Source: Topomyia yanbarensis
Taxonomy: Eukaryota > Arthropoda > Insecta > Diptera > Culicidae
Reading direction: 5' to 3'
Assembly (NCBI RefSeq): GCF_030247195.1
Contig: NC_080671.1
Coordinates: 431,520,539 to 431,584,538, forward strand
DNA length: 64,000 nt
Shown here in pieces: positions 48,360 to 60,122 of this stretch. The notes under the pieces are model-generated. The model saw only the letters and a program-made list of their open reading frames with translations. It was not told where the DNA came from and did not search any database. The translations under genes and the position numbers were made by a program. Numbering within the stretch: position 1 is the first letter of the stretch; every line of letters starts with the position of its first letter.

Positions 48360-48460
48360 CCAGCTATGTCCGGCTGGAAATTGAGCGGGAATTCTGGCCG
48401 GGCTAATTAGTATCCGACTACAGTGGCACAACCGATTTTAACCGAATCTGTTGTGTCAGT
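48360..48460. repeat. decayed family D foldback
   Basis: GTCCGGCTGGAAATTGAGC and GGCACAACCGATT...AATCTGTTGTGTCAG correspond to the first arm and the centre of family D. Confidence 0.5.
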
Positions 48461-48472
48461 TAACTGTTGTAA

Positions 48473-48898
48473 TGGCATGTAGTTAGCAAGGGACTGGAAG
48501 ATGAAGTATATGTTCCAATATTAAGAGCCATAGTACTCAAGGGAGAGCAAGGAGTTGAAGGAAGAAAGTTTAGAAAGGCGTGGAATAGGGTCATATGAGC
48601 AAGAAAGAGTTTCCAATTTTTTGTAGGCTCCGACAGCATGAAGTACAACGTTACTTTACACTCGTCCAGGACACGCTGCACTCAGATGATTTGCATTTCA
48701 AATGCCAAAATATCCCGACCCCTGCGGTAGAAGACAGAAAGTTAAAGTCACTAGCAAACTTTCTTGCAGCTTGCTAATATGACCCTATCCCATGTTTTCT
48801 TAAACTTTCTTCCTTCGACCCCTTGAGTACTATGATTTTTGAATATTGGAAAATATACTTCACAATCCAGTCCCTTGCTAATTAAATGCCGTTACAAA
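48473..48898. repeat. family S foldback, complete, about 426 bp
   Basis: TTGTAATGGCATGTAGTTAG and GCAAGGGACTGG on the left are inverted in CCAGTCCCTTGC and TAATTAAATGCCGTTACAAA on the right. The arms exceed 100 bp. Confidence 0.75.
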
Positions 48899-49209
48899 AA
48901 AAAGAATCTGTCGTCACTAAAGATGGATACGATGGATACTTACTAAAGCCAGAAACCGGCAGGACTTACTGTGTTGTATTATTGATGTTGAAGACGTTAA
49001 TTCACATGGAAACATTTACAGTTTATCACATGTATTTAAGAAATACGGAGAATAATAAATTAATTTCGAAGATTCCTTGACCTGATTTATAGTACTAAAC
49101 TGACAGGCTATCGTACGATTAATAATAAACAACAACAACAACCAACAAGATTAATTTGTTTACCTTTTCGATGTCAATGTCATTTCAACACGTTTATTCA
49201 AAATAACTC

Positions 49210-49525
49210 AAAAATGAGCAATAACCCGGTCAAACCATTCGGAATTTGATTCGGAATCCTGAATGGAGTCGGTATAGATTCCAAATCAAATGCAACAACC
49301 GATTCTGAGTTGGAATCGGTTGTTGCATTTGATTTCCCACTGAGACGTCCAAAAAATTGTTTCAAAATCGTTCAACACGGGTCCAACGATGGACGTTTGT
49401 TGAACGGTTATTTGGACGTTGTCCAGATTGGTCCAACGAACGTCCGTCATTGGACAATTTTGAAACCAACCGTTCTTAGAGGGTCCACTAGAAATCCGAA
49501 CCGGTTCCGGAATGAGTATAACTAG
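49210..49525. mobile_element. family E foldback interrupted by family F
   Basis: Starts CCCGGTCAAACCATTCGG near 49226, breaks after GCATTTGATTT at 49335, and the second arm resumes after 49483 as AGAAATCCGAACCGGTTCCG. Confidence 0.7.
49336..49483. mobile_element. family F MITE, 148 bp
   Basis: CCCACTGAGACGTCCAAAAA to CAACCGTTCTTAGAGGG. Same length as 55856-56003, in opposite orientation. Confidence 0.8.
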
Positions 49526-49727
49526 AAAAACTCCTAGTAAGAGAACTGCGGAGAAAAACAGCATTTTTGGCAAGGTATGCCCCGGCATTGTATAGCAACA
49601 CGTCCAATGTTATAAGGATAGGCAATGTTCGATTGGATTCGTTTTTTGACAGCTAAACGCGAATCCAATCGACCCAAAATGGAGTCTCCGCAGTTCTCTT
49701 TCTAGAGTTTTTCCAAGTTTAACTGGG

Positions 49728-50340
49728 TTGGTTTGGCAGCCCTGTCAGATTTCTGCGCCACAGATGCCAGATTTGCAGACAAGTCTGCAAATTCGCAGAC
49801 TTTTAATTTAAGCAGCGGATTTTTTCGACGACGCAGATATTTGCAGATTTTTTAGTTTGGTTGCAGATATTTGCAGATTCTTTAGTTTGGTTGCAGATAT
49901 TTACAGATTTTTGAATATAAAGGCTTTTGGTTACACTAGCTTTCCTGACATTTTTTGTTCTTCCCAGACTTTTAAAATTATTGCAGACATTTGAAAAAAG
50001 TACCTGGTATCTCCGTTCTGCGCGTATCCTGTCGGGTTGGTTGAGCTAGGGCGAACTCGGTTTCGCTCGCGTTTTCTGACAAATTTTAACAGGAACCGAG
50101 CAAAACCAAGGCATAACTCGGACATAAACTTTGCAAAGATCCTGGCAATTCCTACCTGGTAGAGTTTAGCACGAATCGAGCAAAACATCTGACAAGGATA
50201 TGGCAGGAAGCGTGCAGAGATCTTGGCCGTACATTTCTGGCTCGATTCTGGATAAAAGCGAGCAGCATCGGTTGGTTTAACCGCTTCTGTCAGAAACGGT
50301 TGTTGCATTTGAGCGAATTCGTTGCCAGAATTCTCGCACA
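49728..50340 (-). mobile_element. family C element, reverse, with hAT insertion
   Basis: Begins inside family C at TTGGTTTGGCAGCCC and ends ...GAATTCTCGCACA, where it abuts a direct family C copy. Interrupted at 49759-50015. Confidence 0.8.
49759..50015 (-). mobile_element. hAT-like MITE, 257 bp, 8-bp TSD
   Basis: Ends CACAGATGCCAG and, read inward, CGGAGATACCAG; flanks TTCTGCGC at 49751-49758 and 50016-50023. It is the reverse of the copy at 20703 and inserted in the same part of family C, offset by 4 bp. Confidence 0.85.
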
Positions 50341-50714
50341 GCGTGGCAAGCAGAAAGTTAGCAAAAGTTGAGCAAAGCGAAATTGATGCTGGCAGAGTTT
50401 CTGCGAGCATTTTGCGCGATTTGTGTGAGATTTCCGGCAACGAATTCGCTCAAATGCAACAACCGTTTCTGACAGAAGCGGTTAAACCAACCGATGCTGC
50501 TCACTTTTATCCGAAATCCAGTCAGAAATGTACGGCCAAGATCGCTACACGCTTCTTGCCACATCTTTGTCAGATGTTTTGTTCGATTCGTGCTAAATTC
50601 TACCAGGTAGGAATTGCCAGGTTCTTTGCACAGTTTATGTCCGAGTTATGTCAGGGTTTTGCTCGGTTCCTGTCAAAATTTGCCAGAAAACGCGAGCGAA
50701 ACCGTGTTCGCCCT

Positions 50715-51215
50715 CTGAGACGGGACCTGCGGAGTCGTGTTTTCTTATTCTTTCTTTTTGTTTGTTATATCTTACTTCTTCGATTCACACACACTAATAC
50801 TTGGTGTAGTTCAAGAAATGACATGACTTTTTTAAAGAACAAACAAGAATTGAACTTTCAATTTTTTTTCGTGAATCCATTATCATGAAGTGCAAGGTAG
50901 AAAATTGCGGTCGTAGTAAAGCGAAAAATCCGGAGAAACTTTTCACCATTTTCCGGTGAATCCCAATTTGAGAGAACAGTGGGAGAAGTTCACAAGAATT
51001 GACGATCTCGAAATTAATGAAAGCACTATCATCTCCACTATCATTCTGATCTAATGATTAATTTATAGATATATATGAAAAAAAGTTAGCATTTTCTCAA
51101 TTTCAAATAGAACTCCCCATATTAATCACTCTGAGGACAGCCGGTTCAATCTGACATTTGCGTGCTGGATCAATTTGACACGCGTTTTTTTTTCTTTCCG
51201 CAGGTCCCGTCCTAG
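50715..51215 (+). mobile_element. P-like MITE, 501 bp, 8-bp TSD, with THAP remnant
   Basis: Inverted ends CTGAGACGGGACCTGCGG and CTAGGACGGGACCTGCGG; flanks TTCGCCCT at 50707-50714 and 51216-51223. An 8-bp duplication fits the P superfamily. From ATG at 50885 the sequence encodes MKCKVENCGRSKAKNPEKLF, the start of a THAP zinc domain (C-x4-C), then hits a stop near 50957. A second frame continues with the R-E-Q-W core of the same domain. The rest of a transposase is absent. Confidence 0.75.
50885..51050 (+). pseudogene. THAP domain fragment, frameshifted
   Basis: THAP domains are the DNA-binding heads of P transposases. The fragment has the initial Met-Lys-Cys, second Cys, L-F-T-I-F and, after a one-base shift near 50955, N-P-N-L-R-E-Q-W-E-K-F. 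The C-terminal C-x2-H pair is not seen. Confidence 0.65.
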
Positions 51216-51330
51216 TTCGCCCTAGCTCAACTAACCCGACAGGATACGCGCAGAAATCTGACAGGGCTGCCAAACCAAGACTTACAGAAATCTAGCAGAG
51301 CGGTCTCTGCCAGAAAACTTGCTCACTGGG

Positions 51331-51481
51331 CCGGGATGGAGTGCATTTGATATGGAATCCAAATCAAATGCAACAACCGATTCATAAACAGATTGAGTCG
51401 GAATCGGTTGTAGCATTTGATTTGGAATCCATAATGACTCCATTCAGAAATCCGAACCGGTTCCGGAATGAGTTTAATTGG
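51331..51481. mobile_element. family E foldback MITE, decayed first arm
   Basis: CCGGGATGGAG...GCAACAACCGATTC on the left and AATCGGTTGTAGCATTTGAT...CCGGAATGAGTTTAATTGG on the right. It is directly adjacent to the family C end. Confidence 0.65.
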
Positions 51482-51503
51482 TAATATGGGTTGTCAACTC
51501 CTA

Positions 51504-51992
51504 CCCGGTCAGCGTGGCAAGCAGAAAGTTAGCAAAAGTTGAGCAAAGCGAAATTGATGCTGGCAGAGTTTCTGCGAGCATTTTGCGCGATTTGTGCGAG
51601 AATTCTGGCAACGAATTCGCTCGAATGGAACAACCGTTTCTGACAGAAGCGGTTAAACCAACTGATGCTGCTCACTTTTATCCAGATTCGAGCCAGAAAT
51701 GTACGGCCAAGATCTCTGCACGCTTCCTGCCACATCTTTGTCAGATGTTTTGCTCGATTCGTGCTAAATTCTACCAGGTAGGAATTGCCAGGATCTTTAC
51801 ACAGTTTATGTCTGAGTTATGCCAGGGTTTTGCTCGGTTCCTATTAAAATTTGCCAGAAAACGCGAGCGAAACCGAGTTCGCCCTAGCTCAACTAACCCG
51901 ACGGGATACGCGCAGAAATCTGACAGGGCTGCCAAACCAAGACTTACAGAAATCTAGCAGATCTGTCTCTGCCAGAAAATTTGCTCACTGGG
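51504..51992 (+). mobile_element. family C element, full length 489 bp, TA target duplication
   Basis: From CCCGGTCAGCGTGGCAAGC to GAAAATTTGCTCACTGGG, flanked by TA (51502-51503 and 51993-51994). It has an uninterrupted frame over the whole element. Confidence 0.88.
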
Positions 51993-52780
51993 TAAGAGAA
52001 GAGACGGCAACAGGCTTCTTGCTCTTCTTAATTTTAACTACCAGGCCCTGTCATAATTCCAAAGACAACAAGCATCCATAGTTGCCAGATTCCATTTGCA
52101 TGAATTTCACAATAGGGATCTTTAATTTGGAAAAATTGTGCCAGTTTTTCATTTGTATTGGTAGCGGGTGTCCTTACGAGTACACTCATATCATTCTTAA
52201 ACCTTAATTATTCTTTTATGATTTTTAAATTTAAAAAAACCAAATTAAACTCAACCAGCAAACTGACAGTTGTCCTACTAAATGACGTATCTGCAAATAT
52301 CTCGTTCGCCTCATTGTTAACCGGGACAGCACCCCACACAGCATGATCTGGTACTTTGTCAATCCGCTAGCAACCTGCCATCCCAAGTTTCATCTGCAAA
52401 CTATGGTAGATCTGATAAGGCAACCTATAGGGCCGTGCAAGTCGCATGGGTTTGGATGTGTTATTGTCCTAAAAGGAAACAAACTAAAAAATGTTTTTTT
52501 CAATAGTTTCGGGCCAAAAAATTGAAAAAGGACTGAGATATTAACTCACGGTACTAATCTGCATCAGAATATGCCTTAACCCGCACACCCCTAAAGATCC
52601 CTATTGCTGAAAATAATTGTACCTCAAATATCGACGCTCAGTCAAGAATTCACAATACTAGCTGCATTTAATAATTGAATTTTAAGTTTATTTGTGTCTT
52701 TCTTAACAATACACGTAGTTATATCGTCATTCAGAGTATTTATTCAATTTGCATGAAATGTTCATGTATATGAAATGTAT
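51993..52780. other. unassigned DNA
   Basis: No family or coding feature was recognised. Confidence 0.35.
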
Positions 52781-54050
52781 TTTTATTTATTTATTTATTT
52801 ATTAACAGATTAAGGCCGAAGTGGCCTGTGCCGTATACAAAAGATTCCTCCATTCTACTCGGTCCATGGCCGCGCGTCGCCAGCCACGCAGTCTGCGAAG
52901 GGTCCGCAAATCGTCTTCCACCTGGTCGATCCATCGTGCTCGCTGCGCGCCACGTCTTCTTGTACCGGTCGGATTGCAATTGAGAACCGTTTTCACCGGG
53001 CTATTGTCCGACATTCTGGCTACGTGCCCGGCCCACCGTAGTCGTCCGATTTTCGCGGTATGACAGATGGGCGGCTCCCCCAACAGCTGATGCAGCTCAT
53101 GGTTCATTCGCCGTCTCCATGTGCCGTCTTCCATCTGCACTCCACCGTAGATGGTACGCAGCACTTTCCGTTCGAAGACACCAAGTGCGCGTTGGTCCTC
53201 CACGAGCATGGTCCAGGTCTCGTGCCCGTAGAGAACCACCGGTCTAATCAGCGTCTTGTAGATGGTCAACTTCGTACGACGGCGAATTCTGTTCGACCGA
53301 AGTGTCTTGCGGAGGCCAAAGTAAGCACGATTTCCTGCCACGATGCGTCTACGAATCTCTCTGCTGGTGTCATTGTCGGCAGTCACCAGTGAGCCCAAGT
53401 ACACGAACTCTTCAACCACCTCGATTTCGTCGCCACCGATGCAAACTCGAAGCGGACGGTTCTCATTCTCTTCTCGTGAACCTCTTCCTATCATGTACTT
53501 TGTCTTCGAGGTGTTGATGGCAAGTCCGACGCGCATGGCTTCTCTTTTCAGTCTGATGTAGGCTTCCTCCATCTTCTCAAAGTTTCGTGCAATAATATCA
53601 ACGTCATCGGCGAAGCCAAGTAGCTGAACGGACTTTGTGAAAATCGTACCACTCGTGTCGATCCCTGCTCTTCTTATTACACCTTCCAGCGCGATGTTGA
53701 ATAACAGACACGAGAGACCATCACCTTGCCGTAACCCTCTGCGTGATTCGAAGGGACTCGAGAGCGTCCCTGAGACACGTACTACGCACATCACCCGATC
53801 CATCGTCGCCTTCACTAATCGCGTCAGTTTGTCCGGGAATCCGTACTCGTGCATAATCTGCCATAGCTGATCTCGATCGATAGTGTCGTATGCGGCTTTG
53901 AAGTCGATGAACAAATGATGTGTGGGCACATTGTACTCGCGGCATTTCTGCAGTACTTGACGAAGAGCGAACACCTGGTCCGTGGTAGATCGTTCGCTCA
54001 TGAAACCCGCCTGGTACTGCCCCACGAACTATGTAATGCCCCACGAACTG
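52780..54050 (-). mobile_element. RTE-like non-LTR retrotransposon, 5'-truncated
   Basis: The minus-strand coding part ends at 52802 and is followed by a (TAAA)n-type tail (52780-52803), the kind of microsatellite 3' end seen in RTE-like elements. The 5' end is cut at about 54050. Confidence 0.75.
52802..54025 (-). CDS. reverse transcriptase C-terminal part, 407 aa
   Basis: Open for 407 codons and beginning inside the RT palm. Motifs: Q-A-G-F-M-S-E-R-S-T-T-D-Q (near residue 5), HHLFIDFKAAYDTIDRDQLW (near 37), GLRQGDGLSCLLFNIALEG (near 97), the catalytic F-A-D-D-V-D (near 147), N-T-S-K-T-K-Y-M, VVLYGHETWTM, and the C-terminal GRLRWAGHVARM common in RTE/CR1-like elements. The endonuclease that should precede it is missing, so it is 5'-truncated and not mobile by itself, but the open frame suggests a young insertion. 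The clade (RTE-like) is inferred from the C-terminal block and tail. Confidence 0.82.
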   Translation of the reverse strand: MGQYQAGFMSERSTTDQVFALRQVLQKCREYNVPTHHLFIDFKAAYDTIDRDQLWQIMHEYGFPDKLTRLVKATMDRVMCVVRVSGTLSSPFESRRGLRQGDGLSCLLFNIALEGVIRRAGIDTSGTIFTKSVQLLGFADDVDIIARNFEKMEEAYIRLKREAMRVGLAINTSKTKYMIGRGSREENENRPLRVCIGGDEIEVVEEFVYLGSLVTADNDTSREIRRRIVAGNRAYFGLRKTLRSNRIRRRTKLTIYKTLIRPVVLYGHETWTMLVEDQRALGVFERKVLRTIYGGVQMEDGTWRRRMNHELHQLLGEPPICHTAKIGRLRWAGHVARMSDNSPVKTVLNCNPTGTRRRGAQRARWIDQVEDDLRTLRRLRGWRRAAMDRVEWRNLLYTAQATSALIC

Positions 54051-54437
54051 TATATGAAATGTAACCAAAATAAATTCAACAGCACTGTTTTTCATCCCGT
54101 TTGAAAATATTATGAACGCTCTTGACTGGCAAAACGACCAATCAGAAGCTGGTTCAATATTGAGGTTAGGACTTGATCATATTGGCTACGCGATTGTCTT
54201 CTCTTCTCTTAGATCAACTCGTTTTATGAGATATCCCAGTCAAAAAAGGGGGACGATCATGATCACCCGAACAGAAAGTAATATCGAAATTGATCGTACA
54301 AACGTTGAATTTACAACAGTTTTATTTGTTAACAAAAACTTTCCTTGTAATATCGATGTACTTATGATTCAGTCCTTCATGCCTCCAAAATCTACAACGG
54401 AACAAAAATGTAAATCGATTTTTTTTATTTATATATA

Positions 54438-55367
54438 GGATAAGGTGGGGCAAATCCGACCTAGTAAATGGTTTTGGCCGTAAAATGCTCATTTTACATC
54501 AGATCAAGTCATTTTATATACCAAATTAAAGGTTAGACGTCTGGGCAACTTTCTGTATATAGCATTTTATTTGCATCATTAGACAATTAGGAGATAAAAG
54601 CATTTTACGAAAAAGTTCATTTTTGCTGATTTCAAAAACCGACCGCCTATGTTTTTGGTTGATTTAGTAGATATTACCCAAATTTTATGGTTGTTCAATG
54701 ATAAATCGATGAATGTTATGTTATTCAATTGTAACATGAAGAAAATGGAGTTTAATGTCAGCCTTGGAATGTCAAAATCACGAGCAGTAGCACATAAAAA
54801 TATTCCCATTTGCATCGGAGCAATTGCTTGACGAATACTATATTCATCACGCTTTTGTGTTTCTAGTTTGTAATTATGAACCATTGTGCGAAAAAATAAT
54901 AAATAATAACAATAAAAATATTTTTCAAATTGATAAATAAACATTTTCTTAGCAAAAAGCGGTCGGATTTACCCCACTATTTAGAGGTCGGATTTGCCCC
55001 ACCACGTCATTTTTCATTACGACGCGATAAAAAAAATATGAAAAAAGTTGGCCTAAATTCATCTATGCATTTTGAAGGACTTAAATCAAAGAATTTAAAT
55101 CCACTTACATTTTTTATGCTATCACTTTAACAATAAGAAATATCTTGAAGTCAATGATGCACAAAAATCAAATCAAAAGTTGTAAAAATGCACTTATTGT
55201 CGCTTGAGCATCTCAATGTAGACTAAAAAAATGCTGTCATGCCACCATTATGATTATTCTCGATGCTCTACACGACAGCATTGATATGAGTTCGCGTAGT
55301 GCTTCCGATTTTCGATAACAGAGGGGGGTCGGGTTTACCCAACGGTCGGATTTGCCCCACCTTACCC
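54438..55367. mobile_element. 930-bp element with TA target duplication
   Basis: Inverted ends GGATAAGGTGGGGCAAATCC and GGGTAAGGTGGGGCAAATCC, flanked by TA at 54436-54437 and 55368-55369. An extra inverted end-like pair lies at 54960-55003. No coding frame was recognised. Confidence 0.75.
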
Positions 55368-55371
55368 TAAC

Positions 55372-55758
55372 CACAGAGAACAGACATCCATGATCGAACA
55401 AAAATATTTAAAAAACATGTGTAAACATTTGAATTGATATACGATAAACACTAGCGCCGCCACACCAACCTATCCCAACTATCCGTCAAATCCATTCCGG
55501 AACCGGTTCGAAATCCTGAATGGATTCAGCATGGAATCTTGCTCAAAGAAAACAACCGATTCCGACTCTATCGGTTGATGCTTTGAGCTGGAAGTCATGT
55601 TGGAAGTCCGAATCAGTTCCGGACTAGTTTGACTGGGTAGAAGAGTAATCGTTGACAACGTTTAGACAACGTTGGTTTAGATATCCCATCAACTACCTTC
55701 GAAACCGTTAGAGATTTTACACAAGTTGAATGATGAAGATGGACGTCTGTGCTCTGTG
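55372..55758 (-). mobile_element. family G MITE, reverse
   Basis: CACAGAGAACAGACATCCAT...GGACGTCTGTGCTCTGTG, nearly full length. Confidence 0.85.
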
Positions 55759-55855
55759 ATATAACCTAGTATCACAGAGAACAGACGTCCATCTTCAACA
55801 TTCAACTTGTGTAAAATCTCTAACGGTTTCGAAGGTAGTTGGGATATCTAAACCA

Positions 55856-56003
55856 CCCTCTAAGAACGGTTGGTTTCAAAATCGTCCAATGAAGGACATT
55901 CGTTGGACCAATTTGGACAACGTCCAAATAACCGTTCAACGAACGTCCATCGTTGGACCCGTGTTGAACGATTTTGAAACAATTTTTTGGACGTCTCAGT
56001 GGG
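55856..56003. mobile_element. family F MITE, 148 bp, CA target duplication
   Basis: CCCTCTAAGAACGGTTGG to GACGTCTCAGTGGG, with CA at 55854-55855 and 56004-56005, from the single CA of the host MITE (AACCAGGTGCG). Confidence 0.88.
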
Positions 56004-56288
56004 CAGGTGCGCTACTTTTGTCATGTTTTCTCGTGGCTGAGTTCGACTGAATTGACAGCGTTTATTCCTCTACCCAGTCAAACTAGTCCGGAACCGGTTC
56101 GGACTTCGAGCATGAATTCCAGCTCAAAACATCAACCGATAGTCGGAATCGGTTGTTTTCTTTGAGCAAGGTTCCATGCTGAATCCATTCAGGATTTCGA
56201 ACCGGTTCCGGAATTAATTTGACGAATAGTTGGGCGTGGCGGCGCTAGTGTTTGTCGTATATTAATTCAAATGTTTACACACGTTTTT

Positions 56289-58390
56289 GCCTTTCTCACA
56301 TAAAGAAAGGCTATGCAATCACTGTAAAAATCGACATTTTAACCGAGGACCGGAGGGCCGAGTGTCATACACTATTCGATTCAGTTCGTCGAAATCGGCA
56401 AATGTCTGTGTGTGTATGTGTGTGTCATTTAAACTCACAATTTTCTCAGAGATGGCTGAAACGATTTTTGCAAACTTAGTTTCATCTGAAAGGTATAACG
56501 CTCCCATAAGCTGCTATTGAATTTTTAGTTGATCCGACTTCCGGTTCCGAAGTTACGGGTTGAAGAGTGCGGTCACGCAGCAAATTCCCATATAAACTGG
56601 TACCACCATGATGTTCAAATGATGTAAAACATATTAATATAGCTGTAACATTACTCTAGTTTGCGGGTCTGGATCACTAATGATCAATCAAAGCAGCTTT
56701 GACCACATTGGCCACCTATGACGGTTCATGACGCCCCCGGGGAACCCGCCAAGTTCCTAAGCTAATATCACACCCATTCCCCAACGAATTCTCTACCGAT
56801 TTTTACAAACTTGATTTCAAATGAAAGATACAGTAATACCATTGACTGCTGCTGAATTTCATTCGGTTCTGACTCTTGCTTCCGGAGGTACAGGGGTGTT
56901 AGTAAGTATACACTGGAATTTCCCATATAAATCGGTACAATCGTAATACCTCAGAGGCTAAAAACTATTGAAATGGTCACCAAATTACTTCTAATCGCAG
57001 ATCTAGATCACTGATTGCCAATCAAACATTCTTTGAATATATGTCCACTATCGACGATTCCGGAATTCCGGGCATATTCCACAATTAAAGTCATATCGGC
57101 TCTTCAGTGATGACTGAACCGATTTTCTCAAACCAAGTCTCAAATGGAAGGCAAAATATGCAGTTGAGCATTGCGTCGCCGCCCCTCCCCCGCATTGACC
57201 TTACACCTCCGTCCTTCATTACTCCCCTCCCCTTGGACCACCCTCACGCCTGCATTTCCTTCATCCACCCCGTATACCGAAAGAAGATGAAGGATTTCTG
57301 ACGCATCCTCCACTCCCACTCTACTCACCCCCCATTCCCTCCACTTTCAAACCCATTCCACCAACATTTCAAAATATAATCACATGGAGATAACATTGAA
57401 CTCATGCTGATTAAGCTAATTAAATATTATTCTTTTGCTTTTCTCATATAGAAAGGTTATGCAATTGCTCCAAAAACCGACTTTCTAAGCGAGGCCCAGA
57501 GGGCCGAGTCTCATATAACATTCGACTCAGTTCGCCGAGATCACAAAATATCTGTGTGTATGTATGTATGTATGTGTGTGTATGTGCGGATTTGTTAACA
57601 AAATGTCCACATCGGTTTCTCGGAGATGGCTGAACCGATTTTTACAAACTAAGATTCAAATGAAAGGTATAATATTCCCATAGGTTGCTATTGAATTTCA
57701 TTTTCAACCGACATCTTGTTCCGGATTACGAGTTGAAGAGTATGGTTACAAAACAAAATTTGTTGATTTGTCCACATCGGTTTCTCAGAATTTTCTGAAC
57801 CGATTTTGACAAACTTGATTTTAAATGAAAGGTCCATCAGCTGCTATTGAATTTTGTGTGGATCCGAGTTCTGGTGCCTGAATTACAGGGTGATACGTAC
57901 GATCACGCAGCAAATCCCGATTCTAACGTATTCTGTGATGAATGTAAAAAGGTGATTTTTTTTCCAAAATGTAAACACAACTGTTGAATTTGTAGATCTA
58001 GGTCACCAACAGTCATTCAAAGTCGCGTTGGCCACCAACGACGGATCCGGAAGCATCCAAATTCAGAATAACGGTTATATTGGTTTCTCGAAAATGGCTA
58101 GATCGATTTGATCAACTTGAAAGGAGTTGCGTCCCCGGAAACTGATATTAAATTCCATCTCCATCCGACTTCCGGCTCCGGAGTTACGGGTTGTGGAGTG
58201 CAATCACATAGAAAACTCCGATTCAAACCGATACTGCGATGAATACAAAAAGGTGCTCTTATATATACTTACCAAGTGTAATAAGAATGAAAAACATTTC
58301 CATAATGTTATAATAATACGAACCAGCTATTAAAACATAATTTGGAGAAATGAGAAAGGCACAATTGCACCTCTAGGTGGATTAAAACAG
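56289..58390. mobile_element. 2102-bp repeat with degenerate internal units, GTTTTT duplication
   Basis: Begins GCCTTTCTCACATAAAGAAAGG and ends GAAAGGCACAATTGCACCTC...AAACAG. It is flanked by GTTTTT from the host MITE. Inside, a unit of roughly 300 bp (AGATGGCTGAA-CCGATTTTT-CAAA-GAAAGGTA...CGACTTCCGG-TCCGGA) recurs about six times in diverged form. From memory this resembles a very common culicine repeat; its type is not known to me. Confidence 0.65.
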
Positions 58391-58434
58391 GTTTTTGAAT
58401 ATTTTTGTTCGATCAGGGATGTCTGTTCTCTGGG

Positions 58435-60122
58435 GTTCTAGGGTTAAAGAAGCATAGTGGTGTTATAACAGGATAATGCAATCCGATGCAACAATCATTT
58501 AAGCAATCATTGATACATATTAGAACAGAAAGAATGACTCGTAGAATAGCTGGAGAGAATTTAGTATTCGTGAATATTACGGTTGACAGAGCTCTCTGAT
58601 TTACTTAATAGTCGATTGATCCGCTTCAGACCCAAGAGGATATCAGGAACAAAACAGAAGCGAAATCAATGCGAAGTTTTAATTGCATCGCTGACGACTT
58701 AGCATGCGTTTTTAGGAGCAGGATACTTTGGACTAGACAAAATAGAGGACTTTGATGTTACACACTTCGAGACACACAAGCGCAAAGTTTAGTCCTCCTT
58801 CCGAGGACCGGCGTTTACTTGGCAGGAAGTTGTTAATTCGTCCGATTTTGCAAATTTTGTCTCACGGGACGGACTGAGATCTCTTAAGCTATAAGCTGCA
58901 GTCCTATCAGACCGCTAAAAAAATAAGTGGTAGGGAATGCTATAGGTGGAATTCGGAAAACACTGAAAACTGACTCAATGAACAAATGGCAGCCAGATTG
59001 GGATTCAGCGGAAAGAGGAAGGTGAAGTCACACCCATAAAGTCAGTTCTTTCGATTCAGAAGTAAAATGTCGAGGGAAAACCGGAGTAGTCCTCGTCTGC
59101 CTTAGATTTGCAGTGGCGCAAAAGGAGATGCCTCTAGTTAGCGTAGAGAATATCGTGGCTGAAATGTGTCGAAACTTTTGGGCGTAAATCAACGATCGCA
59201 GATCGGATTCAAAACGGATAAACGATCGACGGAATAAACGTGATTCGAGTGGACTTTACGAATTTCGCGTGTAACGATGGAACAAAAAACAGCGTACACT
59301 TTTTGCGCCTTTTATTCTCGGGCGTAACTTTAGAACCGATGATGACAAAGCAAAGTTCATATCGTTACGCAAAAGTGGTAAAACGAATATCCAGTTAGCA
59401 ACACCAGCTAGCAGAAGAATATGAACGAGTACCAAGTCAGCGAACAGCCCCTGTGGGGGTGGCTGTATGTTCGGATGTAAGTCAAATTGGTCGATATTTC
59501 CGGATCGGTTCACGTCTCGACAGGTTCCGCCATTAGTGCCAACCAGAAGTTACACGGGTCGAACAGCGTGCTAGCGGCAGCAGCAGATGGGAATAACATG
59601 AATGGGCAATCGCAGGAACAACGAAAATTCGGTGTTTGGAAAAAGTCCGCAACCCTCTCCGTCGGATTGTGGTAGGCTCGTGATAAAGTTAAATTGCTCT
59701 AAGAAACGGGTAACGGTATCGGGAGAAATTCCGCCGCCAGGATACTCTCAGTCGGAGTAGGGCAGATTCACTGTCGGAGACTGCCCGAAGAGAGCGCAAC
59801 AAAGCTGAGGGCTACCATTCGACAAACTCCACGACCAACAATATAATATTATACCTGTGTTAATGATTCGCAAGAATGTGATTTGGGCATCCTTTTGGAT
59901 TTCTTTCCTACTCGCCGGAGAGCAGCTTGAAGCAAGCTTACTGTTCAGTCGAAAAGAAAACGCCATAATATCCATTGTCATTTATTTAGGTTTTTCAATT
60001 CGACAATTTAACTTCATAATTAATTCAATAGCCCGAAAACTTACTGAAAAATATTCTTATATCTAACATCGTAATCAGTCAAATTCTTTCTTTGAATCGG
60101 ATATTTCCGAAATTGATTCCAG
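58435..60122. other. unassigned DNA with one coding-like stretch
   Basis: 59487-59675 (+) encodes VSTGSAISANQKLHGSNSVL...NNMNGQSQEQRKFGVWKKSA, with protein-like composition but no splice or start evidence. A minus-strand AATAAA at 59981-59986 may serve the gene at 60123. Confidence 0.35.

Larger units (their letters stand above)
50341..51330 (+). mobile_element. family C element, direct, with P-like insertion
   Basis: From GCGTGGCAAGCAGAAAG to TTGCTCACTGGG. Interrupted after GTGTTCGCCCT (50714) and resumed at 51216 with TTCGCCCTAGCTCAAC. Confidence 0.8.
55773..58434 (+). mobile_element. family G MITE split by family F and a 2.1-kb repeat
   Basis: Starts CACAGAGAACAGACGTCCAT and ends ATGTCTGTTCTCTGG. 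Interrupted at 55856-56003 and 56289-58390. Confidence 0.85.

Noticed and set aside
50322..50888. 188-codon frame as an independent gene
   Set aside because: It starts in the inverted family C copy, crosses the junction and runs into the P-like insertion; it is a chance fusion of repeats.
53060..53561. Plus-strand frames at 52.8-53.9 kb
   Set aside because: They are antisense to the reverse transcriptase, which has the catalytic F-A-D-D motif.
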